Source of the DNA: Rhodanobacter sp. DHG33
GTDB lineage: Bacteria > Pseudomonadota > Gammaproteobacteria > Xanthomonadales > Rhodanobacteraceae
Reading direction: 5' to 3'
NCBI RefSeq assembly: GCF_014843005.1
Contig: NZ_JACYXM010000002.1
Location: forward strand, 124,001 to 188,000
DNA length: 64,000 bases
Under the pieces are notes generated by a model. The model was given only the letters and a program-made list of their open reading frames with translations. It searched no databases and was not told the origin of the DNA. The position numbers and the translations under genes were made by a program. Below are positions 17,269 through 25,358 of this stretch, piece after piece; within the stretch, counting starts at the first letter, position 1; every line of letters starts with the position of its first letter.

Positions 17269-18630
17269 TTACACCACGGCCCGTTCGATGCCGGACGTGG
17301 CCACTGCGACCAGGTGATCGATCTCCGCCTCGCTCACCACGTAGGGCGGCATGAAATAGATCACGTTGCCCAGCGGGCGCAGCAGAGCCTCGTGCTGCAG
17401 GCCATGCAGATATACGCGCAGGCCGCGGCGGTCTTCGGCGGGGAAGGGGCGGCGAATGGCCTTGTCCGCCACCAGCTCCACTGCGGCGATCATGCCGGTC
17501 TGGCGCACCTCGGCGACGTGCGGATGCGCGCGCAGCGGCTCCAGCCTGCGCGCGAGATGCGCCGCCAGCGCGCGGTTGCGCTCCAGCACCGGCTCGTCGC
17601 GGAAGATCGCCAGCGTGGCCAGCGCCGCGCTGCACGCCAGGGGGTTGCCGGTGTAGCTGTGCGAGTGCAGGAAGGCCTTGCCGGCGCTGTATTCGGCGTA
17701 GAACGCCTCGTACACGTGCTGCGTGGTGAGCACGGCGGACAGAGGCAAGGTGCCGCCCGTCAGCCCCTTCGACAGGCACATGAAGTCGGGCGACGTGCCG
17801 GCTTGCTCGCACGCGAACAGCGTGCCGGTGCGGCCGAAGCCCACCGCGATCTCGTCGGCGATGAAGTGCACGGCGAATTCGTCGCAGAGCGCGCGCAGCC
17901 CGGCGAGGTAGTCCGGGTGGTACATGCGCATGCCGCCAGCGCATTGCACCAGCGGCTCCACGATCACCGCACAGGTCTCGTGCGCATGGCGCTCCAGCAG
18001 TGTGCGCAGTTCGGCAAGACGGCGCACGGCGACCTGCGCCGGCGCCTCGCCGGGCTCGCCTTCATAGGCATCCGGCGAGGGCGCGAGGATGGGCGTGAGC
18101 AGCAGCGGGGCATAGGTCTTGCGGTACAGCGCCACGTCGCTTACCGACAGCGCGCCCAGCGTTTCGCCGTGGTAGCTGCCGGTGAGCGCGATGAAGCGGG
18201 TCTTCTCGCCGTGACCCTGGTTGAGCCAGTAGTGGAAGCTCATCTTCAGCGCCACTTCGATCGCCGCCGAGCCGTTGTCGGCGAAGAACACCTTGTCCAG
18301 CCCGGAGGGCGTGATGCGCACCAGCTCCTCGGCCAGTTCGATCGCGGGCGGGTGGGTGAAGCCGGCGAAGATCACGTGTTCCAGCGTCCGCGCCTGTTCC
18401 GCCAGTGCGGCGGCGATGCGCGGGTTGGCGTGGCCGAACAGGTTGGTCCACCACGAGCTGATGCCGTCGAGGTAGCGCCTGCCCTCGGCGTCGATCAGCC
18501 ACGCGCCTTCGCCGCGCACGATGGGCAGCATCGGGATGGTTTCGTGGTCGTGCATCTGGGTGCAGGGATGCCAGATGTGCTTCAGGTCGCGCGCGGCGAG
18601 CGCGGCGTTGCGGTCGGGGGAGTTCGTCAT
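17269..18630 (-). CDS. bioA: Adenosylmethionine-8-amino-7-oxononanoate aminotransferase
   Basis: PLP enzyme of biotin synthesis that converts KAPA to DAPA with SAM as amino donor. It is 453 aa from the ATG at 18630. Class-III aminotransferase landmarks: WHPCTQMHDHE at the N-terminus, WWTNLFGHANPRI, GSYHGETLGALSV, the cofactor Asp in FIADEIAVGFGRTG, and the Schiff-base Lys in MCLSKGLTGG. An ATG nine codons upstream is possible but would nearly meet the divergent gspN. No other bio genes are in the window. Confidence 0.95.
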   Translation of the reverse strand: MTNSPDRNAALAARDLKHIWHPCTQMHDHETIPMLPIVRGEGAWLIDAEGRRYLDGISSWWTNLFGHANPRIAAALAEQARTLEHVIFAGFTHPPAIELAEELVRITPSGLDKVFFADNGSAAIEVALKMSFHYWLNQGHGEKTRFIALTGSYHGETLGALSVSDVALYRKTYAPLLLTPILAPSPDAYEGEPGEAPAQVAVRRLAELRTLLERHAHETCAVIVEPLVQCAGGMRMYHPDYLAGLRALCDEFAVHFIADEIAVGFGRTGTLFACEQAGTSPDFMCLSKGLTGGTLPLSAVLTTQHVYEAFYAEYSAGKAFLHSHSYTGNPLACSAALATLAIFRDEPVLERNRALAAHLARRLEPLRAHPHVAEVRQTGMIAAVELVADKAIRRPFPAEDRRGLRVYLHGLQHEALLRPLGNVIYFMPPYVVSEAEIDHLVAVATSGIERAVV

Positions 18631-18695
18631 CCGGTTATGATCGACGCGTGCCGGCATGCGCTCAAGTGCGCCTGCGAAACCTGCGGAAACCCTGT

Positions 18696-19484
18696 TTGAA
18701 AATCCTCAAGAAAATTCTCCTGGCCGTGGCCGTTCTGCTGCTGGCCGTGGCGGCCCTGCTGTGGTGGCTGCCCGCGCGCTGGGCAATGCCGCTGCTGCAG
18801 CCGTCGCTACATGGCCTGTGCCTGCAGCAGGTGGGCGGCACGCTGTGGGAGGGACATGCGGACCAGGTGGTCTCGCCGGCGGGTCGCGTGCTGGGCCGCG
18901 TGCAGTGGCAATTGTCGCGTACGGCCCTGTTCGGGCAAACCGACCTGCAGCTCGATTTCGCCGGACCGCAGTTCGGCATGGACGGGCATATCCGGAAGTT
19001 GCCCGCGGGCCAGGTGGACGTGGCTGATTTGCAGGCCCACGCCGAGTTGTCGGCGTTGATCGATCCGCGCATGCGCTTGCCTCTGGGCCAGCCGCGCGGC
19101 GAAATCGTGCTGAACGCACGGCATGCCTTGCTGCAGAGCGGTTGGCCGCTGGAATTGCAGGCCGACTGGCAATGGCGGCAAGCCGCAGTGCATATGAAGA
19201 ACGATGATGTGGCCCTCGGCGATTTGCATGGCACGCTTGCCGCGCAGGGCGGCGTGATCCATGCACAATGGCAGGACGACGGCCAAGGTCCGCTGCGCAC
19301 CACCGGCGATCTCGAGTTCAGCCTGCTGGGCTGGCGACTCGAAGCCGAGTTGCAGCCGCGGCGGGCCGACCCGGCGCTGCAACGCTGGATCGCGGCACTG
19401 GGCAAGCCGGGTGCCGACGGCGCCCTCCACATCGCACGCAGCGGCGGAATGGCCGCCGCCATCAAAGGAAAAACCGCGCAATGA
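18696..19484 (+). CDS. gspN: Type II secretion system protein N (GspN)
   Basis: Bitopic inner-membrane protein of the GspN family, an accessory component of type II secretion. One N-terminal TM anchor follows the start directly (KILLAVAVLLLAVAALLWWL), then a periplasmic domain with the GspN-typical LCLQQVGGTLWEG and a middle segment of beta-strands. I chose TTG 18696 (262 aa), which follows GCGGAA and puts the anchor at the N-terminus; GTG 18648 or 18666 are alternatives. No other gsp genes are nearby. The stop shares 4 bp with the next gene. Confidence 0.85.
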   Translation: MKILKKILLAVAVLLLAVAALLWWLPARWAMPLLQPSLHGLCLQQVGGTLWEGHADQVVSPAGRVLGRVQWQLSRTALFGQTDLQLDFAGPQFGMDGHIRKLPAGQVDVADLQAHAELSALIDPRMRLPLGQPRGEIVLNARHALLQSGWPLELQADWQWRQAAVHMKNDDVALGDLHGTLAAQGGVIHAQWQDDGQGPLRTTGDLEFSLLGWRLEAELQPRRADPALQRWIAALGKPGADGALHIARSGGMAAAIKGKTAQ

Positions 19485-20275
19485 ACGCCGAAACCGCAGC
19501 GCAGGCCCTGGCCGCAGCACGCGAAGCCGCCGCCGCTGCCGCCGAGGTGATCCAGCATTACTGGAAGCGCGGCGTGGACGTGGAGATCAAGGGCGACGCC
19601 ACGCCGGTGACGGTAGCCGACCGCGAGGCCGAGCAGGCGATCCGCAAGGTGCTGCGCGCGGCGCTGCCGGAGGCGGCCATCTACGGCGAGGAGTATGGCC
19701 TCGACGGCGCGCGCGACGGGCTGCTGTGGCTGGTCGATCCGCTGGACGGCACCAAGAGTTTCGTGCGCCGCACGCCGTTCTTCTCCACCCAGATCGCGCT
19801 GATGGACCGCGGCGAGCTGGTACTGGGCGTATCGAGCGCACCGATCTATGGCGAGACGATGTGGGCCAGCGCGGGCCATGGCGCGTGGTTCGAAGGCGAG
19901 CGCGTACGCGTGGCCGGCACCGCGGATTTTTCGCAGGCATCGATCTCCACCGGCAACGTGAAGACGCTCACCGGCGATGCGCGCTGGGCCGCGCTGGGCG
20001 CGATGATCCGCGACAGCAACCGCATCCGCGGCTACGGCGATTTCTGCCACTACCACCTGCTCGCACGCGGCGCGCTGGACCTCGTGGTCGAGTCCGACGT
20101 GAACATTCTCGACATCGCCGCGCTGGCGGTGATCGTGCGCGAAGCCGGCGGTGTGTTCACCGATCTGGAAGGCCGTGCATTGACGCTGGAAACGCGCAGC
20201 GTGCTGGCCGGCACGCCCGCGATTCATGCGGAAGCATTGCGGCGGTTCTCGCGCGATCGCGTTGGAGGGGCGTAA
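19481..20275 (+). CDS. Inositol-monophosphatase-family phosphatase, probable histidinol-phosphatase
   Basis: A 264-aa Mg2+-dependent phosphatase. Metal-binding motifs: GEEYG near residue 65, DPLDGTKSF near 84, and a C-terminal NILDIAALAVIVREAGG where suhB/cysQ proteins have WD-x-AAG. The DPLDGTKSFVRRTPFF motif is closest to the HisN group, which dephosphorylates histidinol phosphate. Other his genes are absent, so the substrate is inferred. Start overlaps the gspN stop by 4 bp. A second family member, cysQ, lies 1 kb downstream. Confidence 0.8.
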   Translation: MNAETAAQALAAAREAAAAAAEVIQHYWKRGVDVEIKGDATPVTVADREAEQAIRKVLRAALPEAAIYGEEYGLDGARDGLLWLVDPLDGTKSFVRRTPFFSTQIALMDRGELVLGVSSAPIYGETMWASAGHGAWFEGERVRVAGTADFSQASISTGNVKTLTGDARWAALGAMIRDSNRIRGYGDFCHYHLLARGALDLVVESDVNILDIAALAVIVREAGGVFTDLEGRALTLETRSVLAGTPAIHAEALRRFSRDRVGGA

Positions 20276-20278
20276 CGG

Positions 20279-20635
20279 ATGGGGGCCGCGATGGTTTTCC
20301 TGATGATCCTGCTGGGGGCGAGCCCCGTGCTGTTCGCGGCGCTGATCGGCGGCGTGGTGGCCCTGGTGTTCTGGCGCCGCGCACCGCGGTCGGCGCTGTT
20401 GGTGCTGATCGCATGCGCCGTGCAATTCGCGGTGACGTCGTTCGGTGTCTGGCTGCAGGGCTGGTGGCTGCCTGCCTCCAGGGAAGCAGGCGGGACGATG
20501 GCCCATTTCGCGCAGCTCATGGGGATCTGGGGCATGTGCGGCAGCGTATTGCACGCCGTGGTGATCGGCCTGCTGGTGTGGGCGGCATTCGCCCGCCGCC
20601 CGCAGGCACGAAGCGCCCCGCCGCCCCTGACTTGA
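20279..20635 (+). CDS. Small integral membrane protein, unknown function
   Basis: A 118-aa protein with three predicted TM helices (about residues 5-28, 37-60 and 78-102). It starts 3 bp after the upstream stop, with GGAGGGG as ribosome site inside the end of that gene. No family recognised. The tail is Pro/Ala rich. It lies inside the gspN-mazG plus-strand run and is probably co-transcribed. Confidence 0.75.
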   Translation: MGAAMVFLMILLGASPVLFAALIGGVVALVFWRRAPRSALLVLIACAVQFAVTSFGVWLQGWWLPASREAGGTMAHFAQLMGIWGMCGSVLHAVVIGLLVWAAFARRPQARSAPPPLT

Positions 20636-20642
20636 GCCAAGT

Positions 20643-20648
20643 TACAAT
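20643..20648 (+). promoter_or_regulatory. Possible -10 box immediately before nudE
   Basis: TACAAT ends 6 nt before the nudE ATG, inside the 19-bp gap after the membrane-protein gene. No clear -35 is seen at the right distance. If active it would give a nearly leaderless nudE transcript. Confidence 0.3.
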
Positions 20649-20654
20649 CGGCCG

Positions 20655-21212
20655 ATGCCCAAGCTGCCCATCATCCACGCCACGCGCGATGTCACCGACA
20701 GCCGCTTCCTGCGGCTCGAGCAGGTGGACCTGGAGTTCTCCAACGGCGAGCGCCGCACCTTCGAGCGCATGAAGCCGGGCGGGCTCGGTGCGGTCATCAT
20801 CGTGCCGATGCTGGACGCGGAAACCGTGCTGCTGGTGCGCGAATACGGGGTGGGTCTGGAACGTTACGAACTGAGCCTGCCTAAGGGGCGGCTCGATCCC
20901 GGAGAATCGGTGGAAGAAGGCGCCAACCGCGAGCTGAAGGAAGAAGTGGGCTACGGCGCGCGTCGCCTGACGTCGTTGCACGCACTCTCGCTGTCGCCGT
21001 CCTACATGACCCATATGGCGCATGCGGTGCTGGCGCAGGATCTCTACCCCGAACGCCTCGATGGCGACGAGCCCGAGCCGCTGGAAGTGGTGCCGTGGAA
21101 GCTCGCCGACCTGCACACCCTGGTGGCGCGCGATGACGTCACCGAAGGCCGTTCCATCGCCGCGCTGTTCATGGCGCGCGAATACCTTGCTGGAAGGATG
21201 CAACTGAAGTGA
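20655..21212 (+). CDS. nudE: ADP-compounds hydrolase NudE (Nudix)
   Basis: Hydrolyses ADP-ribose, NADH, Ap3A and similar ADP-containing nucleotides. The 185-aa length matches E. coli NudE (186). A perfect Nudix box G-x5-E-x7-RE-x2-EE-x-G is present near residues 78-100 (KGRLDPGESVEEG followed by ANRELKEEVGYG). It begins PKLPIIHATRDVTDSRFLR, similar to other NudE proteins. Its stop overlaps the cysQ GTG start by 4 bp. nudE next to cysQ fits joint disposal of nucleotide by-products. Confidence 0.94.
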   Translation: MPKLPIIHATRDVTDSRFLRLEQVDLEFSNGERRTFERMKPGGLGAVIIVPMLDAETVLLVREYGVGLERYELSLPKGRLDPGESVEEGANRELKEEVGYGARRLTSLHALSLSPSYMTHMAHAVLAQDLYPERLDGDEPEPLEVVPWKLADLHTLVARDDVTEGRSIAALFMAREYLAGRMQLK

Positions 21213-22030
21213 GCCTGCCGTTCGACCATCCGTTGCTGCTCGACATCGCCGTGCTGGCGCGTCGCGCGGGCGAAGCCATTCTCGAGGTCTATAGCCAGGA
21301 CTTCGACGTCGAGCTGAAGGACGACCGCTCGCCGCTCACCGCCGCCGACCTCGCCGCGCAGAAGGTGATCGCGGAAGGCCTGGCGCGCATCGAGCCCGTG
21401 CTGCCGCTGGTTTCCGAAGAGGCCAGCCAGGCATCGTGGGAGCGGCGGCGCACCTGGGCGCGCCACTGGCTGGTCGATCCGCTGGACGGAACGCGCGAGT
21501 TCGTGAAGCGCAACGGCGAGTTCACCGTCAACATCGCCCTGATCGACAACCACGAACCCGTGCTGGGCGTGGTGCTGGCGCCGGTCACCGGCGACCTGTA
21601 CGCCGCCGCGCGCGGCATCGGCGCGTGGTGGCAGGCGGAAGAGGGCGGCGACTGGGAGCGCATCAGCACCCGCGCGCTGGCGCGGCCGGCCATCGCCGCC
21701 GGCAGCCGCTCGCACGGCGGATCGCAGGAGGACAGCCTGCGCCGCATGCTCGGCGAGGATTACACGCTGCAATCGCTGGGCTCCTCGCTGAAGTTCTGCC
21801 TGCTGGCACGCGGCGGCGCGGACGTCTATCTGCGCCGCGGCCCCACCAGCGAGTGGGACACCGCCGCCGCGCAATGTGTGCTGGAGGAAGCCGGCGGCGC
21901 CGTGCTCGACCTGCACGGCAAGCCGCTGCGCTACGATCGCGGCGAATCGCTGCTCAATCCCGAGTTCATCGCGGTGGGCGAAGCCGGCCTCGATTGGGCC
22001 GCAAAGCTGCGCGACGCCGGCCTGCCATGA
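21209..22030 (+). CDS. cysQ: 3'(2'),5'-bisphosphate nucleotidase CysQ
   Basis: Converts PAP, the by-product of sulfate assimilation, to AMP. The 273-aa protein starts at a GTG overlapping nudE. Motifs of the Li+-sensitive phosphatase fold: SEEAS near residue 71, WLVDPLDGTREFVKRNGEFT near 88-107 (the REF is typical of CysQ), and SEWDTAAAQCVLEEAGG near 217-233. It overlaps mazG by 4 bp. Confidence 0.94.
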   Translation: MSLPFDHPLLLDIAVLARRAGEAILEVYSQDFDVELKDDRSPLTAADLAAQKVIAEGLARIEPVLPLVSEEASQASWERRRTWARHWLVDPLDGTREFVKRNGEFTVNIALIDNHEPVLGVVLAPVTGDLYAAARGIGAWWQAEEGGDWERISTRALARPAIAAGSRSHGGSQEDSLRRMLGEDYTLQSLGSSLKFCLLARGGADVYLRRGPTSEWDTAAAQCVLEEAGGAVLDLHGKPLRYDRGESLLNPEFIAVGEAGLDWAAKLRDAGLP

Positions 22031-22833
22031 GCGACGCCCCGCGGCGCGGCATCGACGAACTGCTGGCGATCATGGCGCGTCTGCGCGACCCCGCGCAGGG
22101 TTGCCCGTGGGACGTGCAGCAGGATTTCGCCAGCATCGCGCCCTACACCATCGAGGAAGCCTACGAGGTGGCCGACGCCATCGACCGCGGCGACTTCGAC
22201 GACCTGCGCGAGGAACTGGGCGACCTGCTGCTGCAGGTGGTGTTCCACGCGCAGATGGCGGCCGAGCAGGGGCGTTTCGATTTCGACGACGTGGCGCAGG
22301 CGATCAGCGCCAAGATGATCCGCCGCCATCCGCATGTGTTCGGCGAGACGCGCTACGCGGATCTGGCTGCACAGAAGCAGGCCTGGGAAGAACTCAAGGC
22401 GGCCGAACGCGCCGCCAAGGGCGAGGCGCACGACAGCAGCGCGCTGGCCGGCGTCTCGCGCGGCCTGCCCGAGTGGAAGCGCGCGACCAAGCTGCAGCAG
22501 CGCGCCGCCACGGTGGGTTTCGACTGGCCCGATCATCGCCCGGTGCTCGACAAGCTGGCCGAGGAAATCGGCGAGGTGCGTGCCGAGTTCGACGCCGGCG
22601 CCGATCCGGCGCGGCTGGAGGACGAGATCGGCGACGTGCTGTTCGTGGTGGCCAACCTCGCCCGCCATGCCGGCGTGGATTTCTCCCGCGCCCTGCGCCA
22701 TGCCAATGCCAAGTTCGAGCGCCGCTTCCGCCGCATGGAGCAGCTGGCTGCCGGCGAGGGTGGCGTGCTGGCCGAGCGCGACCTCGTCGCGCAGGAAGCG
22801 CTGTGGCGCCGCGTCAAGCAGGACGAAGGCTGA
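22027..22833 (+). CDS. mazG: Nucleoside triphosphate pyrophosphohydrolase MazG
   Basis: Hydrolyses NTPs and dNTPs to monophosphate and PPi, cleaning aberrant nucleotides and influencing ppGpp levels. The 268-aa protein has the two tandem MazG repeats of the E. coli type: EEAYEVADAI with EELGDLLLQVVFHA in the first, and EEIGEVRAEF with DEIGDVLFVVANLARH in the second, with Glu/Asp pairs as Mg2+ ligands. Last gene of the gspN-mazG run. No mazEF toxin-antitoxin pair is next to it. Confidence 0.95.
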   Translation: MSDAPRRGIDELLAIMARLRDPAQGCPWDVQQDFASIAPYTIEEAYEVADAIDRGDFDDLREELGDLLLQVVFHAQMAAEQGRFDFDDVAQAISAKMIRRHPHVFGETRYADLAAQKQAWEELKAAERAAKGEAHDSSALAGVSRGLPEWKRATKLQQRAATVGFDWPDHRPVLDKLAEEIGEVRAEFDAGADPARLEDEIGDVLFVVANLARHAGVDFSRALRHANAKFERRFRRMEQLAAGEGGVLAERDLVAQEALWRRVKQDEG

Positions 22834-23004
22834 ATTCCTGCGATCGTCCTTGATCGTGGAATCAAACGGGCGGCCATCCTCGGCTACTCTTTCGCGGGCT
22901 TGCAGCCTTCGCCGCCCGGCTCGTTAATCGCCCTTTGCGCAGGTTTGCAACCTTTTGCCGCTCGGCTGCATCAGATCATGCGATACCCAACCTGGAGTTC
23001 CGCC

Positions 23005-23778
23005 ATGCGCCGCACCGTACTCGCCCTGTTGCTGCTTGCTCCGCTTGCCGCCTGCGCCGCCGACGAATGCCGATACCAGGCGCCGCGCAACCTGTCGCTT
23101 GACCTCGCCGGCGTGCGTGGCGTGCAGTTCGAGGTCAACAGCTACGACCTGCACGTGAACGGCGTGCCGGGCACGAAGCAGGGCGTGGTCAACGGCCGCG
23201 CCTGCGCGTCCGACCAGTCGGCGCTGGACAAGCTGCAGATCACCCAGCGCCGCGAGGGCGACCAGCTGATCGTCGAACTGGGTGGGCAGAACGGGTTCTC
23301 GTTCCATCTGTTCGGCAGCTTCTCCGCGAATCTCGAAGCCAACGTGCAGCTGCCGCCGGAACTGCCGGTGACGGTGCGCGTGGGCTCGGGCGACGCCAGC
23401 GTGAGGGGCGTGCAGCAGTTGCACAGCTCGGTGGGCTCGGGCGACCTGCACGTGTCCAGCATTTCCGGTGCGTTCGACACCAGCGTGGGCTCGGGCGACG
23501 TGGACGCCGACGACGTCGGCAGCCTGCAGGCCGGTTCGGTGGGTTCGGGCGACCTGAAGGTCAGCGGCATCCGTGGCGACGCGAAGGTCGGCAGCATCGG
23601 CTCGGGCGACGTGACCCTGCGCAACGTGGGCGGCAGCGTGCACGCCGACACGCTGGGTTCGGGCGATCTCGGCGTGCACGACGTCGGCGGCGATCTCAGC
23701 CTCGGCGCCAAGGGCAGCGGCGACGTCAACCAGAGCGGTGTGAAGGGCAAGGTCAACGTACCGCACGACGACGATTGA
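23005..23778 (+). CDS. Exported DUF4097-like protein with seven GSGD repeats
   Basis: A 257-aa protein with a short signal peptide (RRTVLALLLLAPLAACAA); the LAAC could be a lipobox. After a domain of about 110 residues come seven units of 17-19 residues, each starting (V/I/L/K)GSGD followed by a V-x-x-(V/I)-x-G pattern, as expected for a right-handed beta-helix of the DUF4097/adhesin-like kind. Function unknown; such proteins are exported or surface-linked. The ATG at 23005 has GGAG upstream. It stands alone between mazG and a strong stem-loop. Confidence 0.8.
   Translation: MRRTVLALLLLAPLAACAADECRYQAPRNLSLDLAGVRGVQFEVNSYDLHVNGVPGTKQGVVNGRACASDQSALDKLQITQRREGDQLIVELGGQNGFSFHLFGSFSANLEANVQLPPELPVTVRVGSGDASVRGVQQLHSSVGSGDLHVSSISGAFDTSVGSGDVDADDVGSLQAGSVGSGDLKVSGIRGDAKVGSIGSGDVTLRNVGGSVHADTLGSGDLGVHDVGGDLSLGAKGSGDVNQSGVKGKVNVPHDDD
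23380..23760 (+). repeat. Seven coding GSGD repeats
   Basis: Units begin at 23380, 23431, 23485, 23539, 23596, 23653 and 23710, giving periods of 51, 54, 54, 57, 57 and 57 bp. The GGC/GGT-TCG-GGC-GAC core is nearly identical in all but the last unit, while the rest varies. This fits an old protein repeat with one conserved turn per coil. Confidence 0.9.
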
Positions 23779-23841
23779 TCGCGCTCCGTTTGCCATGCTT
23801 CGCCATGGCGCATTCGTTCTTCCGCTTCGCAAGGAACCATG

Positions 23842-23873
23842 CGATTTCGGCCACCTCCCGGTGGCCGAAATCG
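23842..23873 (+). terminator. 14-bp perfect stem-loop after the GSGD-repeat gene
   Basis: CGATTTCGGCCACC pairs perfectly with GGTGGCCGAAATCG across a TCCC loop, and TTTC follows on the plus strand. It lies about 65 bp past the stop, between two converging genes. The T-run is short, so termination may be partly Rho-assisted. Confidence 0.55.
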
Positions 23874-23960
23874 TTTCATCGTTGGCGATGGGTGCCAAAA
23901 CAGTCTCGCAGCTTGCGGTGATTCCCTGGCGCCTGGGTCGGAATAGCGAAAGGGTGTCGC

Positions 23961-25091
23961 TCAGCCCATCCAGCGCCACACCAGATACACCGCCGGTGCG
24001 CTCACCAGCAGGAACGGCACCGACACGCGGTGGAACAATCGCAACCCATGCGGTTGATCCGCCAGCCGCAAGGCGATGAGATTCGCCAGCGAACCGATGG
24101 CCAGCCCCGAGCCGCCCACGTTCACCGCCACCGCCAGCGCGGTGGCGTCGTGCGCGCGATCCAGCAGCAGCACGGTCGCCGGCACGTTGCTGATGATCTG
24201 CGAGATTGCGATGCCGCTTGCGAACAGGGTCAACGGACGATCGAGCGCAAGCTGGTCGAGTCCGTGCTGCACCAGCGGCAGTTCGGCGAAATGGCCAAGC
24301 CCCAGGAAAATCGCGGCGAACGTGGCCAGCAGCAGCCAGTCGATGCGGCCAAGCACATGCCGCGCGGCCAGCGCATAGGCAGCAGCCAGTGCCAGTGCCC
24401 CCGCCAGCGCATGGCCGTGTTCCATCGCCAGCACCATCAGCACCAGGGCAAGCAGCGAAGCGATCGCCAAGGGCATGGCGACCGGGTGGCCATCCACCTG
24501 CGCGGGATGCAACTCCGCGCGGCCTTTCGGCAGCCACGCGAGCGCGAGTGCCGCCACCAGCGCGAACAGTACGGCGGCCGCGGGCAGCATCGCCAGCACG
24601 AAATGCAGGAACGGCGACTGCGAGTGCTGCCACAGCAGCAGGTTCTGCGGGTTGCCGATGGGGCTGAGCGTGCTGCCCGCGTTCACCGCCAGCGCTTCCA
24701 GTACCGCCATGCGTGCCACCGGCAGGTTGGAGATGGCGCCTATCGCCAGCGTCAGCGGCACGATCAGAAACAGGCTCACGTCGTTGGTCAGCACCGTGGC
24801 GAGCAGCGCCGTGCTGGTCACCAGCAGCAGGCCGAGTGCGCGCAGGCTGTGTACGCGCGCCACCAGCGCGCCTGCGGCATGCTGCACCAAGCCACTGTCG
24901 CGGATGCCCTGGATCGCCAGCATCAGGCCGAGCAATCCGGCCAATGTGGGAACCTGCAACCAGCGTCGATAGTTCGCCAACGGATGCGGATCGAGCAGCG
25001 CCAGCGCGAGTGCCAGAGCGGCGAACAGCAACAACAGCCATTCGGATTTCAGCTGGGCCCACCAGTCGTCCATGGCGCCTGCAAGCGTCAC
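23961..25091 (-). CDS. SLC13/ArsB-NhaD-like membrane anion or ion transporter
   Basis: A 376-aa protein with about 10-11 TM helices of the ion-transporter superfamily (ArsB, NhaD, citrate transporters). The family re-entrant motif appears twice: VNAGSTLSPIGNPQNLLLW near residue 140 and VNVGGSGLAIGSLANLIA near 325. An LTNDVSLFLIVP segment matches the usual TND motif. Substrate unknown. The GTG start at 25091 overlaps the stop of the small upstream gene (GTGA); an ATG six codons in is the alternative. No arsR or other ars gene is nearby, which argues against arsenite export. Confidence 0.8.
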   Translation of the reverse strand: MTLAGAMDDWWAQLKSEWLLLLFAALALALALLDPHPLANYRRWLQVPTLAGLLGLMLAIQGIRDSGLVQHAAGALVARVHSLRALGLLLVTSTALLATVLTNDVSLFLIVPLTLAIGAISNLPVARMAVLEALAVNAGSTLSPIGNPQNLLLWQHSQSPFLHFVLAMLPAAAVLFALVAALALAWLPKGRAELHPAQVDGHPVAMPLAIASLLALVLMVLAMEHGHALAGALALAAAYALAARHVLGRIDWLLLATFAAIFLGLGHFAELPLVQHGLDQLALDRPLTLFASGIAISQIISNVPATVLLLDRAHDATALAVAVNVGGSGLAIGSLANLIALRLADQPHGLRLFHRVSVPFLLVSAPAVYLVWRWMG

Positions 25092-25288
25092 TCGCGATCC
25101 GGTTTGTTGTTCTTGCGTCCGCCGGCGCCCATCGCGACACCAATGGCCAGGCCCAGGCCGATGCCCACTGCAAGGTTGTGTATGGCTACGCCGACACCGC
25201 TGCCGATGGCAATGCCGATGGCGATGCCTGCAGCGAGCTTGCGTTGACGCTCAGGATCGGGTTTGCCGGACGGATCTTGGTTAGCCAT
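25088..25288 (-). CDS. Glycine-zipper-like small membrane protein
   Basis: A 66-aa protein: a charged N-terminus (NQDPSGKPDPERQRK), a 40-residue Gly/Ala/Ile/Val core with alternating small residues (AAGIAIGIAIGSGVGVAI and AVGIGLGLAIGVAMGAGG), and a charged tail. Glycine zippers pack or oligomerise in membranes. It starts after GAGGA and is coupled by a 4-bp overlap to the transporter gene. A role in that transporter is inferred only from coupling. Confidence 0.65.
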   Translation of the reverse strand: MANQDPSGKPDPERQRKLAAGIAIGIAIGSGVGVAIHNLAVGIGLGLAIGVAMGAGGRKNNKPDRE

Positions 25289-25358
25289 GGAGAGTCCTCG
25301 TGAAGATGGGTACGGTACAGATGGATCTTCCGCCGTTAAGGCCTGAAGGAAACGTGCG

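Noticed and set aside
23961-25091. Arsenite exporter ArsB
   Set aside because: The fold family is shared, but no arsR, arsC or arsA is nearby and the sequence does not single out ArsB, so only a general transporter call is justified.
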